Shown here in pieces: positions 50,710-58,525 of a stretch of 64,000 nucleotides of DNA. Position 1 is the first letter of the stretch. Every line of letters starts with the position of its first letter. A program made the translations under genes and the position numbers. The notes under the pieces were generated by a model that was not told the DNA's origin, ran no database searches, and worked only from the letters and a program-made list of their open reading frames with translations. Where the stretch lies: the NCBI RefSeq assembly GCF_014323725.1, contig NZ_JABVED010000018.1, positions 41,317 to 105,316 of the forward strand, written 5' to 3'. Origin of the DNA: Actinokineospora xionganensis. GTDB taxonomy: Bacteria > Actinomycetota > Actinomycetes > Mycobacteriales > Pseudonocardiaceae.

Positions 50710-52134
50710 TCAGAGAATCGCCGGTTCCGGGTTGCCGACGGCCTGGATGGCCCGGCGGATGGGCACGAAGTACATCAGGACCAGGCCGATGAAGAAGAAG
50801 ATGACCAGCGAGATGATCGCGTACCGGTAGGAGCCGGTGGCGCCCGCCATGAAGGCGAACAGCAGCGGGCCGAGCCAGGAGGTGGCGCGCTCGCCGATCT
50901 CGTAGATGGAGAAGTACTGGGCTTCCTTGCCCAGCGGGATCATCTGGCTGAACAGCGACCGCGACAGCGCGTTCGTGCCGCCGAGGACCAGGCCGATGCC
51001 GCCCGCGACCAGGTAGAACTGCATTGCCTGCCCGGCCTGCACGAAGTACGCCGCGCCGATGACCAGCACCCACACGCACAGGCTGATCATGATCGTCTTC
51101 TTGGCGCCGATGTGTCGGGCGACCAGGCCGTGCAGCATGCCGCCGAGGAACGCGACGAACTGCACGATCAGGATCGTGGTGATCAGTACGTCGGCGGAGA
51201 ACTTGAGCTCCTCGCGGCCGTACTGGGCCGAGACGTTCGCGACGGTGGCGATGCCGTCGGTGTAGATGAGGTAAGTGCCCAGGAACGCCAGGGTCAGCGG
51301 GTAGGCGCGGGCGTGGCGCAGCGTGCCGCGCAGCTCACGGAAGCCCGCGGTGACCACCGAGCCCTCGGCGGGCGTGGTCTTGGCCGGGTCGTGGCCGCGC
51401 AGCCTGCGCAGCGGGATGGTGGTGAACACCGCCCACCAGATGCCCGAGAGCAGGAACGCGATCTGCGCGGCGTTGCCCTCGGAGATGCCGAAGCTGTCGC
51501 GGAACAGGTAGATGACCAGTTGCAGGGCCAGGGCCAAGCCGCCGCCGAGGTAGCCGAACGCCCAGCCGCGGGTGGAGAGGCCGTCGCGTTCGTCGGCCGT
51601 GGCGATGTCGGGGATGAACGAGTAGTAGATGACCACCGACGTGCCGTAGCCGATGTTGCCCAGGATGAAGAACACCACCCCGAGCTCCCAGTTCGACCCG
51701 CTGACCAGGGCCATCGCCACGGTCGCGATCGAGCCGCCGAAGGCGAAGAAGGCCAGCATCGGCTTCTTGTTCGACGTGCGGTCGGCGATCGCGCCCATCA
51801 GCGGCACGATCAGCACCTGGATCACGGTGGCGAACGACAGCAGGTAGCCCCACAGCGAGCCCGCGGCGAAGTCCAGCCCGAACAGGCTGATATCGCAGTC
51901 CTTGAGCTTGTCGGTGTTCCCCGCGGCATCGGCCGGGCAGGGGTTGGGCCCGTTGCGCTCGGTGTCGGCCTGTGCGGCGGTCGCGGCGACGGCGGTGAGG
52001 TAGAGGGACCCGAAGACCGTGGTGACCGACGTGGGGAACACGGAGTTCGCCCAGTCGTACCAGACCCAGCCGCGCTGCTCGCGCTTGCGCGCCGCCTCAT
52101 CGGCGACTGGGGTGTTGTCTTCCACCATGCTCAC
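50710..52134 (-). CDS. MFS transporter of the Atg22/UMF1 type
   Basis: 474 residues, 12 helices. YDWANSVFPTSVTTVFGSLYL (about 22-42) and the loop PLMGAIADRTSNKKPML mark the Atg22-like vacuolar-effluxer family; SQMIPLGKEAQYFSIYEIGERATSWLGPL is another family block. The likely substrates are amino acids or nucleosides; being next to thymidine kinase makes nucleoside transport conceivable (inference). GTG 52134 is preceded by GGAGG, ATG 52128 is an alternative. A perfect palindrome lies in the 5' leader. Confidence 0.9.
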   Translation of the reverse strand: MSMVEDNTPVADEAARKREQRGWVWYDWANSVFPTSVTTVFGSLYLTAVAATAAQADTERNGPNPCPADAAGNTDKLKDCDISLFGLDFAAGSLWGYLLSFATVIQVLIVPLMGAIADRTSNKKPMLAFFAFGGSIATVAMALVSGSNWELGVVFFILGNIGYGTSVVIYYSFIPDIATADERDGLSTRGWAFGYLGGGLALALQLVIYLFRDSFGISEGNAAQIAFLLSGIWWAVFTTIPLRRLRGHDPAKTTPAEGSVVTAGFRELRGTLRHARAYPLTLAFLGTYLIYTDGIATVANVSAQYGREELKFSADVLITTILIVQFVAFLGGMLHGLVARHIGAKKTIMISLCVWVLVIGAAYFVQAGQAMQFYLVAGGIGLVLGGTNALSRSLFSQMIPLGKEAQYFSIYEIGERATSWLGPLLFAFMAGATGSYRYAIISLVIFFFIGLVLMYFVPIRRAIQAVGNPEPAIL

Positions 52135-52158
52135 GCTGCCTCCGCGAAATGACCGGCA

Positions 52159-52178
52159 CCGGGCGTGCGCACGCCCGG
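52159..52178. promoter_or_regulatory. 20-bp perfect palindrome upstream of the MFS gene
   Basis: CCGGGCGTGCGCACGCCCGG, 25-44 bases before the MFS start (minus strand), in the leader or promoter. It may be an operator or an RNA stem. In GC-rich DNA a 20-base perfect dyad is unusual but the assignment is untested. Confidence 0.4.
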
Positions 52179-52311
52179 CACGGCGGAGAGTACTGGCCCC
52201 GCCACCGGTTGCGGTGGGCATTGCCCGGCCGAGTCCAAACGGTCACCTTCATCATCGCGGCGCGTGGCCGCGCGCTACCCGCGCGGGTGATACGTGAGGC
52301 GGGTGTTGCGG

Positions 52312-52340
52312 TTGTGGCTGATGGGACTCCGGCTTACCGT
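52312..52340 (+). promoter_or_regulatory. Sigma-70-type promoter of the Rpf gene
   Basis: TTGTGG (52312-52317), 17 bases, TACCGT (52335-52340), eight bases before ATG 52349. The distance suggests a leaderless or nearly leaderless transcript. Confidence 0.55.
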
Positions 52341-52348
52341 CCTCGGTT

Positions 52349-52999
52349 ATGGCTGGTAGACGGGTTGTCTCACGGATGGTCCTGCTGGTCGCGGTCGTCG
52401 TCTCGACCGCCGTCGTCGCCGGGCCCGCAGCCGCGGCCGACCCGCCCGCCGCGGACTGGGCCGAGCTGCGGATGTGTGAGTCCAGCGGCCGTTACACGGT
52501 GAACACGGGCTCGGGGTACTACGGCGCCTACCAGTTCGACCTGCCCACGTGGAACAGCGTCGGCGGCAAGGGGTACCCGCACGAGGCCGCGCCCGCCGAA
52601 CAGGACTACCGCGCGCTGTATCTCTACCGGATGCGCGGCTGGCAGCCGTGGGAGTGCGCGGGCATGCGTGGTCTGCGGCCTGATTCCGACGCCCGCAGCA
52701 AGCGGGTGCCGACCTATGCCGAGTCGGCATATATCGGCGGCGGGTCCACCGCGCCGCCGCCCATCATGCCGCCCTGGCCCGGCGTGGTCTACGTCTTCGG
52801 CGACTGCGCGCCCGCCCTGCGGCAGTGGCAGTTGCGGATGAACGTGCACGGCTACCGGTTCCAGGGGAGCGGCTGCTACTACGCCGAGACCCAGCGCGCG
52901 GTGCTCGCCCTGCAGCGGGCCAACGGGATCGTCGACTCGGGGAAGCTCGGCCCGAAGACCTGGCGGGCGGCCTGGCAGGGCGTCGCGCCGAAGCCGTGA
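52349..52999 (+). CDS. Resuscitation-promoting factor-like transglycosylase with peptidoglycan-binding domain
   Basis: 216 residues: signal peptide (about 1-30, cleavage near AAAAD), Rpf catalytic domain (about 33-110, LRMCESSGRYTVNTGSGYYGAYQFDLPTW-like; Glu44 the catalytic acid), and a C-terminal peptidoglycan-binding helix bundle (about 150-212, LRQWQLRMNVHGYRF, AETQRAVLALQRANGI, LGPKTW). It cleaves glycan strands outside the cell and helps exit from dormancy. The extra Cys pair (Cys97?, Cys148, Cys172) may form disulfides. It is monocistronic. Confidence 0.93.
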   Translation: MAGRRVVSRMVLLVAVVVSTAVVAGPAAAADPPAADWAELRMCESSGRYTVNTGSGYYGAYQFDLPTWNSVGGKGYPHEAAPAEQDYRALYLYRMRGWQPWECAGMRGLRPDSDARSKRVPTYAESAYIGGGSTAPPPIMPPWPGVVYVFGDCAPALRQWQLRMNVHGYRFQGSGCYYAETQRAVLALQRANGIVDSGKLGPKTWRAAWQGVAPKP

Positions 53000-53016
53000 G
53001 AACAAGGGCTGGACAT

Positions 53017-53045
53017 GTGACCATTTGGTCACCTATTCTGGTCAC
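53017..53045. promoter_or_regulatory. ArsR operator and leaderless promoter
   Basis: GTGACCA-TT-TGGTCAC (53017-53032) is a perfect dyad, followed by TATTCT (53034-53039) and a third half site GGTCAC (53040-53045) that touches the GTG start at 53046. Binding would cover the -10, and the six-base distance to GTG suggests a leaderless transcript. Confidence 0.75.
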
Positions 53046-53366
53046 GTGAACGACGACCGGGTGTTCAAGGCATTGGCCGACCCCACCCGGCGCCTGCTGC
53101 TCGACCGGCTGTTCGCTCGCGACGGACAGACGCTCGGGGAGTTGGAGACCGACCAGGAGATGACGCGCTTCGGCGTCATGAAGCACCTGAAGGTCCTCGA
53201 AGAGGCCGGGCTGGTCGTCACGCGCCGCTCCGGGCGGGAGAAGTTGCACTTCCTCAACCCGGTGCCCATCCGACTGATTCATGACCGCTGGATCGACAAG
53301 TACACCGACGAGCGTCACGTGAGCGCGCTGATCGAGCTCAAGGCGCAACTGGAGGACGAGACATGA
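53046..53366 (+). CDS. ArsR-family transcriptional regulator
   Basis: 106 residues: compact winged HTH (VFKALADPTRRLLLDRLFARDGQTLGELE and FGVMKHLKVLEEAGLVVTRRSGREKLHFLNP), the type that is encoded with SRPBCC partner proteins and has no metal-binding cysteines. GTG 53046 is fixed by the promoter. The next gene overlaps by four bases (ATGA). It probably represses both genes through the dyad at 53017-53032. Confidence 0.93.
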   Translation: MNDDRVFKALADPTRRLLLDRLFARDGQTLGELETDQEMTRFGVMKHLKVLEEAGLVVTRRSGREKLHFLNPVPIRLIHDRWIDKYTDERHVSALIELKAQLEDET

Positions 53367-53878
53367 CCACGACGCAGCAGACCGTGCAGGTCTACAAGAT
53401 CTACATCAAGGCCACCCCCGAGGCGATCTGGGACGCGATCACCAAGCCGGAGTGGACCGCCAAGTACGGGTACACCGGCGTGGTCGACTTCGACCTCAAG
53501 CCCGGCGGCGCGGCGCGGACCTACCCGAGCGACGCGATGCGCGAAGCGGCCAAGGAGCAGGGTTATGACATGCCCGACCTCCTCATCGATGGCGAGATCC
53601 TCGAAGCCGACGCGCCGCACAAGCTGGTCATGACCTGGCGGATGCTGATGGACCCGACGTGCGCCGCCGAGGGATTCACCACCCTGACCCACGAGATCAG
53701 CGAGGTCGAGGGCGGCTACTGCGCGCTGACCGTGTCCCACGACGTCACGAACGCGCCCACCGTCGCCGCGATGGTCAACGGCGACAACGGCGACCCCGGA
53801 CAGGGTGGCGGCGGGCACCCGTGGATCCTCAGCGACCTCAAGTCGCTCCTGGAGACCGGCAAGATCCTCGCCGGTTGA
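53363..53878 (+). CDS. SRPBCC (AHSA1-like) protein
   Basis: 171 residues: YKIYIKATPEAIWDAITKPEWTAKYGY opening and LVMTWRML near 90 match the Aha1 C-terminal/START-like fold that binds hydrophobic ligands in a deep cavity. In ArsR-SRPBCC pairs the SRPBCC protein is thought to sense or sequester the inducing compound. The start overlaps the ArsR stop. A strong terminator ends the operon. Confidence 0.92.
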   Translation: MTTTQQTVQVYKIYIKATPEAIWDAITKPEWTAKYGYTGVVDFDLKPGGAARTYPSDAMREAAKEQGYDMPDLLIDGEILEADAPHKLVMTWRMLMDPTCAAEGFTTLTHEISEVEGGYCALTVSHDVTNAPTVAAMVNGDNGDPGQGGGGHPWILSDLKSLLETGKILAG

Positions 53879-53886
53879 CCGCCACG

Positions 53887-53931
53887 CCGAGGACACCGCC
53901 GCCCCGCTTCCCCGGGCGGCGGTGTCCTCGG
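53887..53931 (+). terminator. 18-bp hairpin terminator after the ArsR-SRPBCC operon
   Basis: Arms 53887-53904 and 53914-53931 are perfectly complementary with a 9-base loop, followed by TTT. A partial direct copy of the right arm (GCGGTGTCCTCGGT) repeats at about 53935. It also faces the end of the convergent nat gene. Confidence 0.88.
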
Positions 53932-53949
53932 TTTGCGGTGTCCTCGGTG

Positions 53950-54768
53950 TCAGGCCCCCAGCTTCACGCGCACCGCGTCGAGTTCGTCGGGGGTGAGGTC
54001 GATGTCCAGGCCGGGCAGCACCTCGCCGAGCTGGTCGTACCCGATCGTGGTCGTCTCGGTCCGCCCGTCGGGGTATTCCACGCTGAGTTCGTTGCCGACC
54101 AGCCTGCGGCTGACGCCCTCGCTGAGCCGCTTCACGATCAGCTTGCCGGGGAACGGCGAACCCGGGCCAGTCGCCGCGTAGTGGTTGCCCACCTCGAAGT
54201 CCACCGCGAGCTGTGGGACGTCCTCGAACTCGTGCTCGGGCTCCCATCCGTCCTTCGTCAGCCGCCACAGCGACCAGCCGAGGTCGGTCTTCCGCACTTG
54301 GTGCGGCCATCCGGCCTGGTCGACCTCCGAGCCGTCGATCAGCGGCATCGGCTGCCAGATCGACGCCCCGAACCCGACGTCGACCAAGTGGTCCGCGCCG
54401 TCCACGGTGACGACAAGCAGGGCGTGCGTGCGCGGACCGGACCGTTGCGGCCCGACCCGGCCGAGCCTGCGCCGCACGGTGAAGCCGAGTTGTTCCGCCG
54501 CCGCCGCGAACAGCGGGGCATGCTCGAAGCAGTACCCGCCGCGCGCCCGGTCGACCATCTTGGCCGCCACCGCCTTGACGCTCAGGTCCGGTGGACCGTC
54601 GACGAGCACGCCGATGTTCTCGAACGGGATCGCCCGCACGTGCGCGATGTGCAGTGAGCGCAGTGCGTCCAGCGAGGGCGCGACCCGAGGGTGATCGATG
54701 CGCGCGAGGTAGCTGTCGAGGTCGAGGTCCTCGGTGGCCCAGTCCGGGGCGGGGGAGAGCTTCGTCAT
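53950..54768 (-). CDS. nat: Arylamine N-acetyltransferase
   Basis: 272 residues, normal for the family. The catalytic triad is Cys80 (RGGYCFEH), His115 (THALLVV) and Asp130 (LVDVGFG). It transfers acetyl or propionyl groups from CoA to arylamines or hydrazines; in actinomycetes relatives also close macrolactams. ATG 54768 sits just after a MerR-type promoter, which implies induction by a small molecule. The 3' end faces the SRPBCC terminator. Confidence 0.94.
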   Translation of the reverse strand: MTKLSPAPDWATEDLDLDSYLARIDHPRVAPSLDALRSLHIAHVRAIPFENIGVLVDGPPDLSVKAVAAKMVDRARGGYCFEHAPLFAAAAEQLGFTVRRRLGRVGPQRSGPRTHALLVVTVDGADHLVDVGFGASIWQPMPLIDGSEVDQAGWPHQVRKTDLGWSLWRLTKDGWEPEHEFEDVPQLAVDFEVGNHYAATGPGSPFPGKLIVKRLSEGVSRRLVGNELSVEYPDGRTETTTIGYDQLGEVLPGLDIDLTPDELDAVRVKLGA

Positions 54769-54774
54769 GCGTTC

Positions 54775-54805
54775 ATGGGATCACCTCCAGCGCACTGGAG
54801 GTCAA
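54775..54805 (-). promoter_or_regulatory. MerR-type promoter with 19-base spacer before nat
   Basis: On the minus strand: TTGACC (54805-54800), a 19-base spacer, and TCCCAT (54780-54775) seven bases before the nat ATG. The dyad ACCTCCAG-N4-CTGGAGGT (54802-54783) fills the spacer and overlaps the -35, the layout of MerR/SoxR-activated promoters; it differs from the SoxR site mainly at one base per arm and in the centre. Confidence 0.65.
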
Positions 54806-54818
54806 GAACGACGAGGAC

Positions 54819-55601
54819 TCACGCGTGCGCCCACAGCCCCCGCTCGATCAGCACGTCCTTGAGCACCTTCGGCTTGTCCGTCATCAGCCCGTCGACGCCG
54901 AGGTCGAGCAGTTCGCGCATCTGCTCCGGCTCGTCGATCGTCCACACGTGCACCTCGGCGTCGCGGCGGCGGGCGACCGCCACCAGGCGCGGGTTGACCA
55001 CGGTGATCCGGCCCTGACGCACCGGCACCTGACACACCAGTGGGCGGTCCGAGCGCCGCGCGAAGAACTGTGGCAGCTTGCCCGTCGCCCAGAACCGCGC
55101 CATGGCCCGCATTCCCATCGACGTCAGCGCAGGCGGGCCCGCCAGCTTGCGCACCCGCGCCATGCGCGCCTCGGAGAACGACGCCAGGCACACCCGGTCG
55201 AACGCGTCCATCCGCCGCAGCAGCTCCAGCGTCGGCGCCACCGCGGCGTCGCTCTTGAGATCGATGTTGATCAGCGCGTCGGGCAGCTCTTCGAGCAGGT
55301 CTTCGAGCCTGCTGACCGGTTCCCGCCCGCCGATCTTGGCCTGGCGCACCGTCGCCCATGGCAGCAGCGCCACCGCGCCGGACCCGTCGGTCGTGCGGTC
55401 GAGGAGCGCGTCGTGGTGCACCACGACCACGCCGTCGCTCGTGGCGTGCACATCGGTCTCCAGATACCGGTATCCCTCGTCGACCGCGCGCTTGAACGCG
55501 ACCAGGGAGTTCTCGAGGCCGTCGAGGTCGTCGTAGTGCCAGCCGCGGTGGACGAAGGCCCGCGGGTAGGGGCCGGCGAAGAAGCCGTGATCGGATCGCA
55601 C
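54819..55601 (-). CDS. Glycerophosphodiester phosphodiesterase
   Basis: 260 residues from GTG 55601. GDPD TIM-barrel with VHRGWHYDDLDGLENSLVAF (about 16-36: His-Arg and Glu-Asn metal/catalytic motif), YLETDVHATSDGVVVVHHD (Glu-x-Asp and the catalytic His pair) and IDLKSD. It hydrolyses glycerophosphodiesters to glycerol-3-phosphate and an alcohol. There is no signal peptide, so it acts in the cytoplasm. The frame open further upstream is non-coding. Confidence 0.92.
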   Translation of the reverse strand: MRSDHGFFAGPYPRAFVHRGWHYDDLDGLENSLVAFKRAVDEGYRYLETDVHATSDGVVVVHHDALLDRTTDGSGAVALLPWATVRQAKIGGREPVSRLEDLLEELPDALINIDLKSDAAVAPTLELLRRMDAFDRVCLASFSEARMARVRKLAGPPALTSMGMRAMARFWATGKLPQFFARRSDRPLVCQVPVRQGRITVVNPRLVAVARRRDAEVHVWTIDEPEQMRELLDLGVDGLMTDKPKVLKDVLIERGLWAHA

Positions 55602-55669
55602 CTGCTGAGTGTGCCTCAACGGCGTGGCGGTCGCGGTGTACTCAGGGTGTCCAGATAGCGTCCAGCGCC

Positions 55670-56032
55670 ATGGTAGTGGTGACCCAACCGGTGGACGTCG
55701 TACGCCGCCGTGACGAACCCCGGCACTGCGGCTGGTGCGGCCGACAGCTCCCGGGAGACCCGCGCGCGGGCAGGCCACGCCGCTATTGCGCCCAATCTTG
55801 CAGGCAGCGTGCGTATGAGCGGCGGACCGCGGTGCAGCGTGGCGGGCTTCCCGAAGACGCTGTCGTGCTGTCCGCCGCGGAACTCGCTGACCTGCAGGAT
55901 CGCCTGTTCCAGCTGCGCTGCGCGGCCGAGGATGTGGTGACCGCGGCCCGCGACGGCGCGAGCGCGGCGGAGCTGATCGGCCTCGCCGAAGCCATAGAGA
56001 TCAGTGCCAAGGGGCTTGAGCGCCTGCGCTGA
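55670..56032 (+). CDS. Small protein with Cys4 zinc-ribbon-like motif
   Basis: 120 residues. HCGWCGRQL and RRYCAQSCRQRAYERR supply two Cys pairs (CxxC and CxxxC) likely to bind zinc and, with the basic stretch, nucleic acid. A helical C-terminal part (about 65-120) follows. The motif recurs in small actinobacterial proteins of unknown role. TAGCGT (55656-55661) eight bases before ATG 55670 suggests a leaderless transcript. It precedes the GGDEF-EAL gene by 61 bases. Confidence 0.75.
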   Translation: MVVVTQPVDVVRRRDEPRHCGWCGRQLPGDPRAGRPRRYCAQSCRQRAYERRTAVQRGGLPEDAVVLSAAELADLQDRLFQLRCAAEDVVTAARDGASAAELIGLAEAIEISAKGLERLR

Positions 56033-56093
56033 ACACGTTCGGTCCACTACGCTTCGTGCGCATGTCCCCACGAGAATGGGTGAGGGAGACCGG

Positions 56094-57872
56094 GTGACGG
56101 ACCACGAGACCGCCCCCGCGGAGATCCTGTCCGCTACCGATACGGCCTTCGCGCTCACCGATCGAGCCTCGACCGTGCGCTGGGTGAATCCCGCGATGGC
56201 CGTGCTGCTCGGTCTGAGCGTCGAGCAGAGCATCGGCCGATCGCTGACCGCGCTGCTGGCGGGCGCGCCCGACGGGCCGCGCGACGACGACGTCATGCTG
56301 CCGCAGCCCGCGATCGACGGCGCCAGTTATCGCTGGCTCGAGATCCGGTGCACCGCCACCGACGACGGCCTGCTCTACCGGGCGACCGACGTCACCCGGT
56401 GGCGCAATCGCGAACTGGACGCCGTGGGCTTGGCGAACCACCAGGACGAGCTGCTGCGCCTCGTCGACGAGGATCCGCTCACGGGGCTGCCGAACCGGCG
56501 CGCGCTGACCCGGGAGTTGGAGCGCCAGCTCGCCCTCGGGGTGCGCGGCGCGTTCCTGCTGCTCGACCTCGACCACTTCAAGGACGTCAACGACCTGCAC
56601 GGCCACCCCACGGGCGACCGGGTCATGTGCACGCTGGCGTCGCTGCTGCGCGACCGCATCGGCAGCGGCCAGGTACTCGGCAGGCTCTCGGGCGATGAGT
56701 TCGCCGCCGTGCTGGCCGACTCCGACGAGCGCGACGCCGTGGCGGTGGCCGACCGGCTGCGCAACGCCATCGCCGCGATCCCGATGACCGGGGTCGCCGG
56801 TGCCAGCCGCATCACCGTGTCCATCGGCGTGGCGACCTTCGACTCGGGCGTGTCGTGGCAGGAGGTGCTGGCCAACGCCGACATGGCGCTCTACGCGTCC
56901 AAGGCGGCGGGCCGCAATCGGGTCACGGTCTACGAACCGGGCCACTACCAGGACACCGCGCTGCGGGTGACGGTGATCGAACGCGTCCGCGCGGCGCTCA
57001 AGCACGGCGGTTTCGTGCTGCACGCGATGCCGATGGTCAAGCTCGGCAGCGGGCGGGTGATCGGCCACGAACTGCTGCTGCGGCTGGAGGACGGCAAGGA
57101 CCCGCACCTGGGCCCCGGCGAGTTCCTCCTCGCCGCCGAACGCAGCGACCTCGTCTTCGAGATCGACCGCTGGGTCGCGGACAAGGCGATCCAGACCCTT
57201 GTCGAGCACCCGTACCCCGGGCTGAGATTCAACGTCAACGTCTCCGGCCGGACCCTGGAGGACGAGGACTTCGGCGACTTCGTCCTCGACCGGCTCACCG
57301 CCGCGGGCGTGGCCCCCGGCCGTCTCGGCTTCGAGATCACCGAGACCGCCGCGGTCACCAACCTCGATGCCGCCCGCAGCCTGTCGCAGCAGCTGCGCGC
57401 CAGCGGCTGCCGCATCACCCTGGACGACTTCGGTTCCGGGTTCGGGTCGTTCGTGCACCTCAAGGAACTGCCGATCACCGGCCTCAAGATCGACGGCGAG
57501 TTCATCCACGGCATCGACTACGGCAGCCGCGACACCGTGCTGGTCCAGGGGATCGTGGACATCGCCCGCGGCCTGGGCCTGTCGGTTGTGGCCGAGTGGG
57601 TGGAGCGCGCGACGCAGGTGGAGGCGCTGTCCCGGCTCGGAGTGCGTGTCGCGCAGGGGTTCCACCTCGGCAAGCCGGAACCACTTGAGACGCTGCTGGC
57701 CCGGCCGCACGGGGTGTGGATGCGCAGGCCCACGCTGATGCAGGACCTCGACACCATGGACTCCGCCGCTGCCAGGGCGGAGGCCGCCGCGCGGGCCGAG
57801 TCCGCCGCACGGGCCGAGTCCAGTTCGCGGGCCGAGTCCGGCTCGCGGGGAATTGTCGGTGGTCGCGGCTAG
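56094..57872 (+). CDS. PAS-GGDEF-EAL cyclic-di-GMP signalling protein
   Basis: 592 residues: PAS-like sensor (about 5-105), GGDEF domain (about 120-285) with SGDEF at 199-203 and no RxxD inhibitory site five residues upstream, and EAL domain (about 295-540) with ELLLR (326-330, ExLxR kept), DDFGSGF (444-450), LKIDGEF (Lys465) and AEWVE (501-504). Metal and catalytic residues are present in both, so it may make and break cyclic di-GMP. The C-terminus has a short ARAES repeat (about 565-585). GTG 56094 has GGGAG upstream; ATG 56076 is possible. No signal peptide or membrane helices. Confidence 0.92.
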   Translation: MTDHETAPAEILSATDTAFALTDRASTVRWVNPAMAVLLGLSVEQSIGRSLTALLAGAPDGPRDDDVMLPQPAIDGASYRWLEIRCTATDDGLLYRATDVTRWRNRELDAVGLANHQDELLRLVDEDPLTGLPNRRALTRELERQLALGVRGAFLLLDLDHFKDVNDLHGHPTGDRVMCTLASLLRDRIGSGQVLGRLSGDEFAAVLADSDERDAVAVADRLRNAIAAIPMTGVAGASRITVSIGVATFDSGVSWQEVLANADMALYASKAAGRNRVTVYEPGHYQDTALRVTVIERVRAALKHGGFVLHAMPMVKLGSGRVIGHELLLRLEDGKDPHLGPGEFLLAAERSDLVFEIDRWVADKAIQTLVEHPYPGLRFNVNVSGRTLEDEDFGDFVLDRLTAAGVAPGRLGFEITETAAVTNLDAARSLSQQLRASGCRITLDDFGSGFGSFVHLKELPITGLKIDGEFIHGIDYGSRDTVLVQGIVDIARGLGLSVVAEWVERATQVEALSRLGVRVAQGFHLGKPEPLETLLARPHGVWMRRPTLMQDLDTMDSAAARAEAAARAESAARAESSSRAESGSRGIVGGRG

Positions 57873-57875
57873 GTT
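57853..57875 (+). promoter_or_regulatory. PafBC-type (RecA-NDp) promoter of the NIPSNAP gene, perfect match
   Basis: TTGTCGGTG (57853-57861), eight bases, TAGGTT (57870-57875), six bases before ATG 57882. All fixed positions of TTGTCRGTG-N8-TANNNT match. It overlaps the last codons of the GGDEF-EAL gene, and the -10 contains that gene's TAG stop. Confidence 0.78.
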
Positions 57876-57881
57876 CGGGGC

Positions 57882-58448
57882 ATGATCCTCGAGCTCCGCC
57901 AGTACACCCTGCACCCAGGCCGTCGCGACGAACTGATCTCGCTGTTCGAGCGCGAGTTCGTCGAGTCCCAGGTGGCTTTGGGAATCACCCTGCCCGGGCT
58001 GTTTCGCGACGCGGACGACCCGGATCGGTTCGTGTGGCTGCGAGGGTTCGCGGACATGGCGGCGCGCAAGGCGGCGCTTGAGGCGTTCTATGGCGGACCG
58101 GTGTGGAAGGCGCATCGGGACGCGGCCAACGCGACGATGATCGACTCGGACAATGTGTTGCTGTTAGGCGTTGTACGGGACTTCTCAGATGCTTCTGTTG
58201 GGTCGCCGGTGACCGCGATGATCCATTACTTTGATGCGCCGGTTACTGATGATGTGGTGGAGAAGGCCGCTGCTGAGCCGTTTCTTGCGGTGTTTCGGGG
58301 GGACTACAGCGAGAACACCTTTCCGGCGTTGCCGGTTCGGGTGGGGGAGCAGGTGTTGGTGACGTTCGGTGGTGGACCTGCGTTGTCTTCGCGGGTGGAG
58401 ACGCTCAGGTTGGAGCCGACTCTTCGATCTGCTCTGCGAGTTCGTTGA
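57882..58448 (+). CDS. NIPSNAP-family protein
   Basis: 188 residues with two ferredoxin-like NIPSNAP-type halves; ILELRQYTLHPGRRDELISLFE is the canonical opening, and IHYFDAP starts the second half. The family function is not settled; members relate to dimeric alpha-beta barrel enzymes. It starts 10 bases after the GGDEF-EAL stop but has its own DNA-damage-type promoter. From about 58180 onward the codons shift to T-ending, unlike the first half. Confidence 0.88.
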   Translation: MILELRQYTLHPGRRDELISLFEREFVESQVALGITLPGLFRDADDPDRFVWLRGFADMAARKAALEAFYGGPVWKAHRDAANATMIDSDNVLLLGVVRDFSDASVGSPVTAMIHYFDAPVTDDVVEKAAAEPFLAVFRGDYSENTFPALPVRVGEQVLVTFGGGPALSSRVETLRLEPTLRSALRVR

Positions 58449-58525
58449 GCGGTGGTTCGCCTGCGGGGCTTGCTGGGGTGCCTGTTTGGGTTCGGCCTGC
58501 CGGTTTGGGTCTGCCGTTCGTTTTC

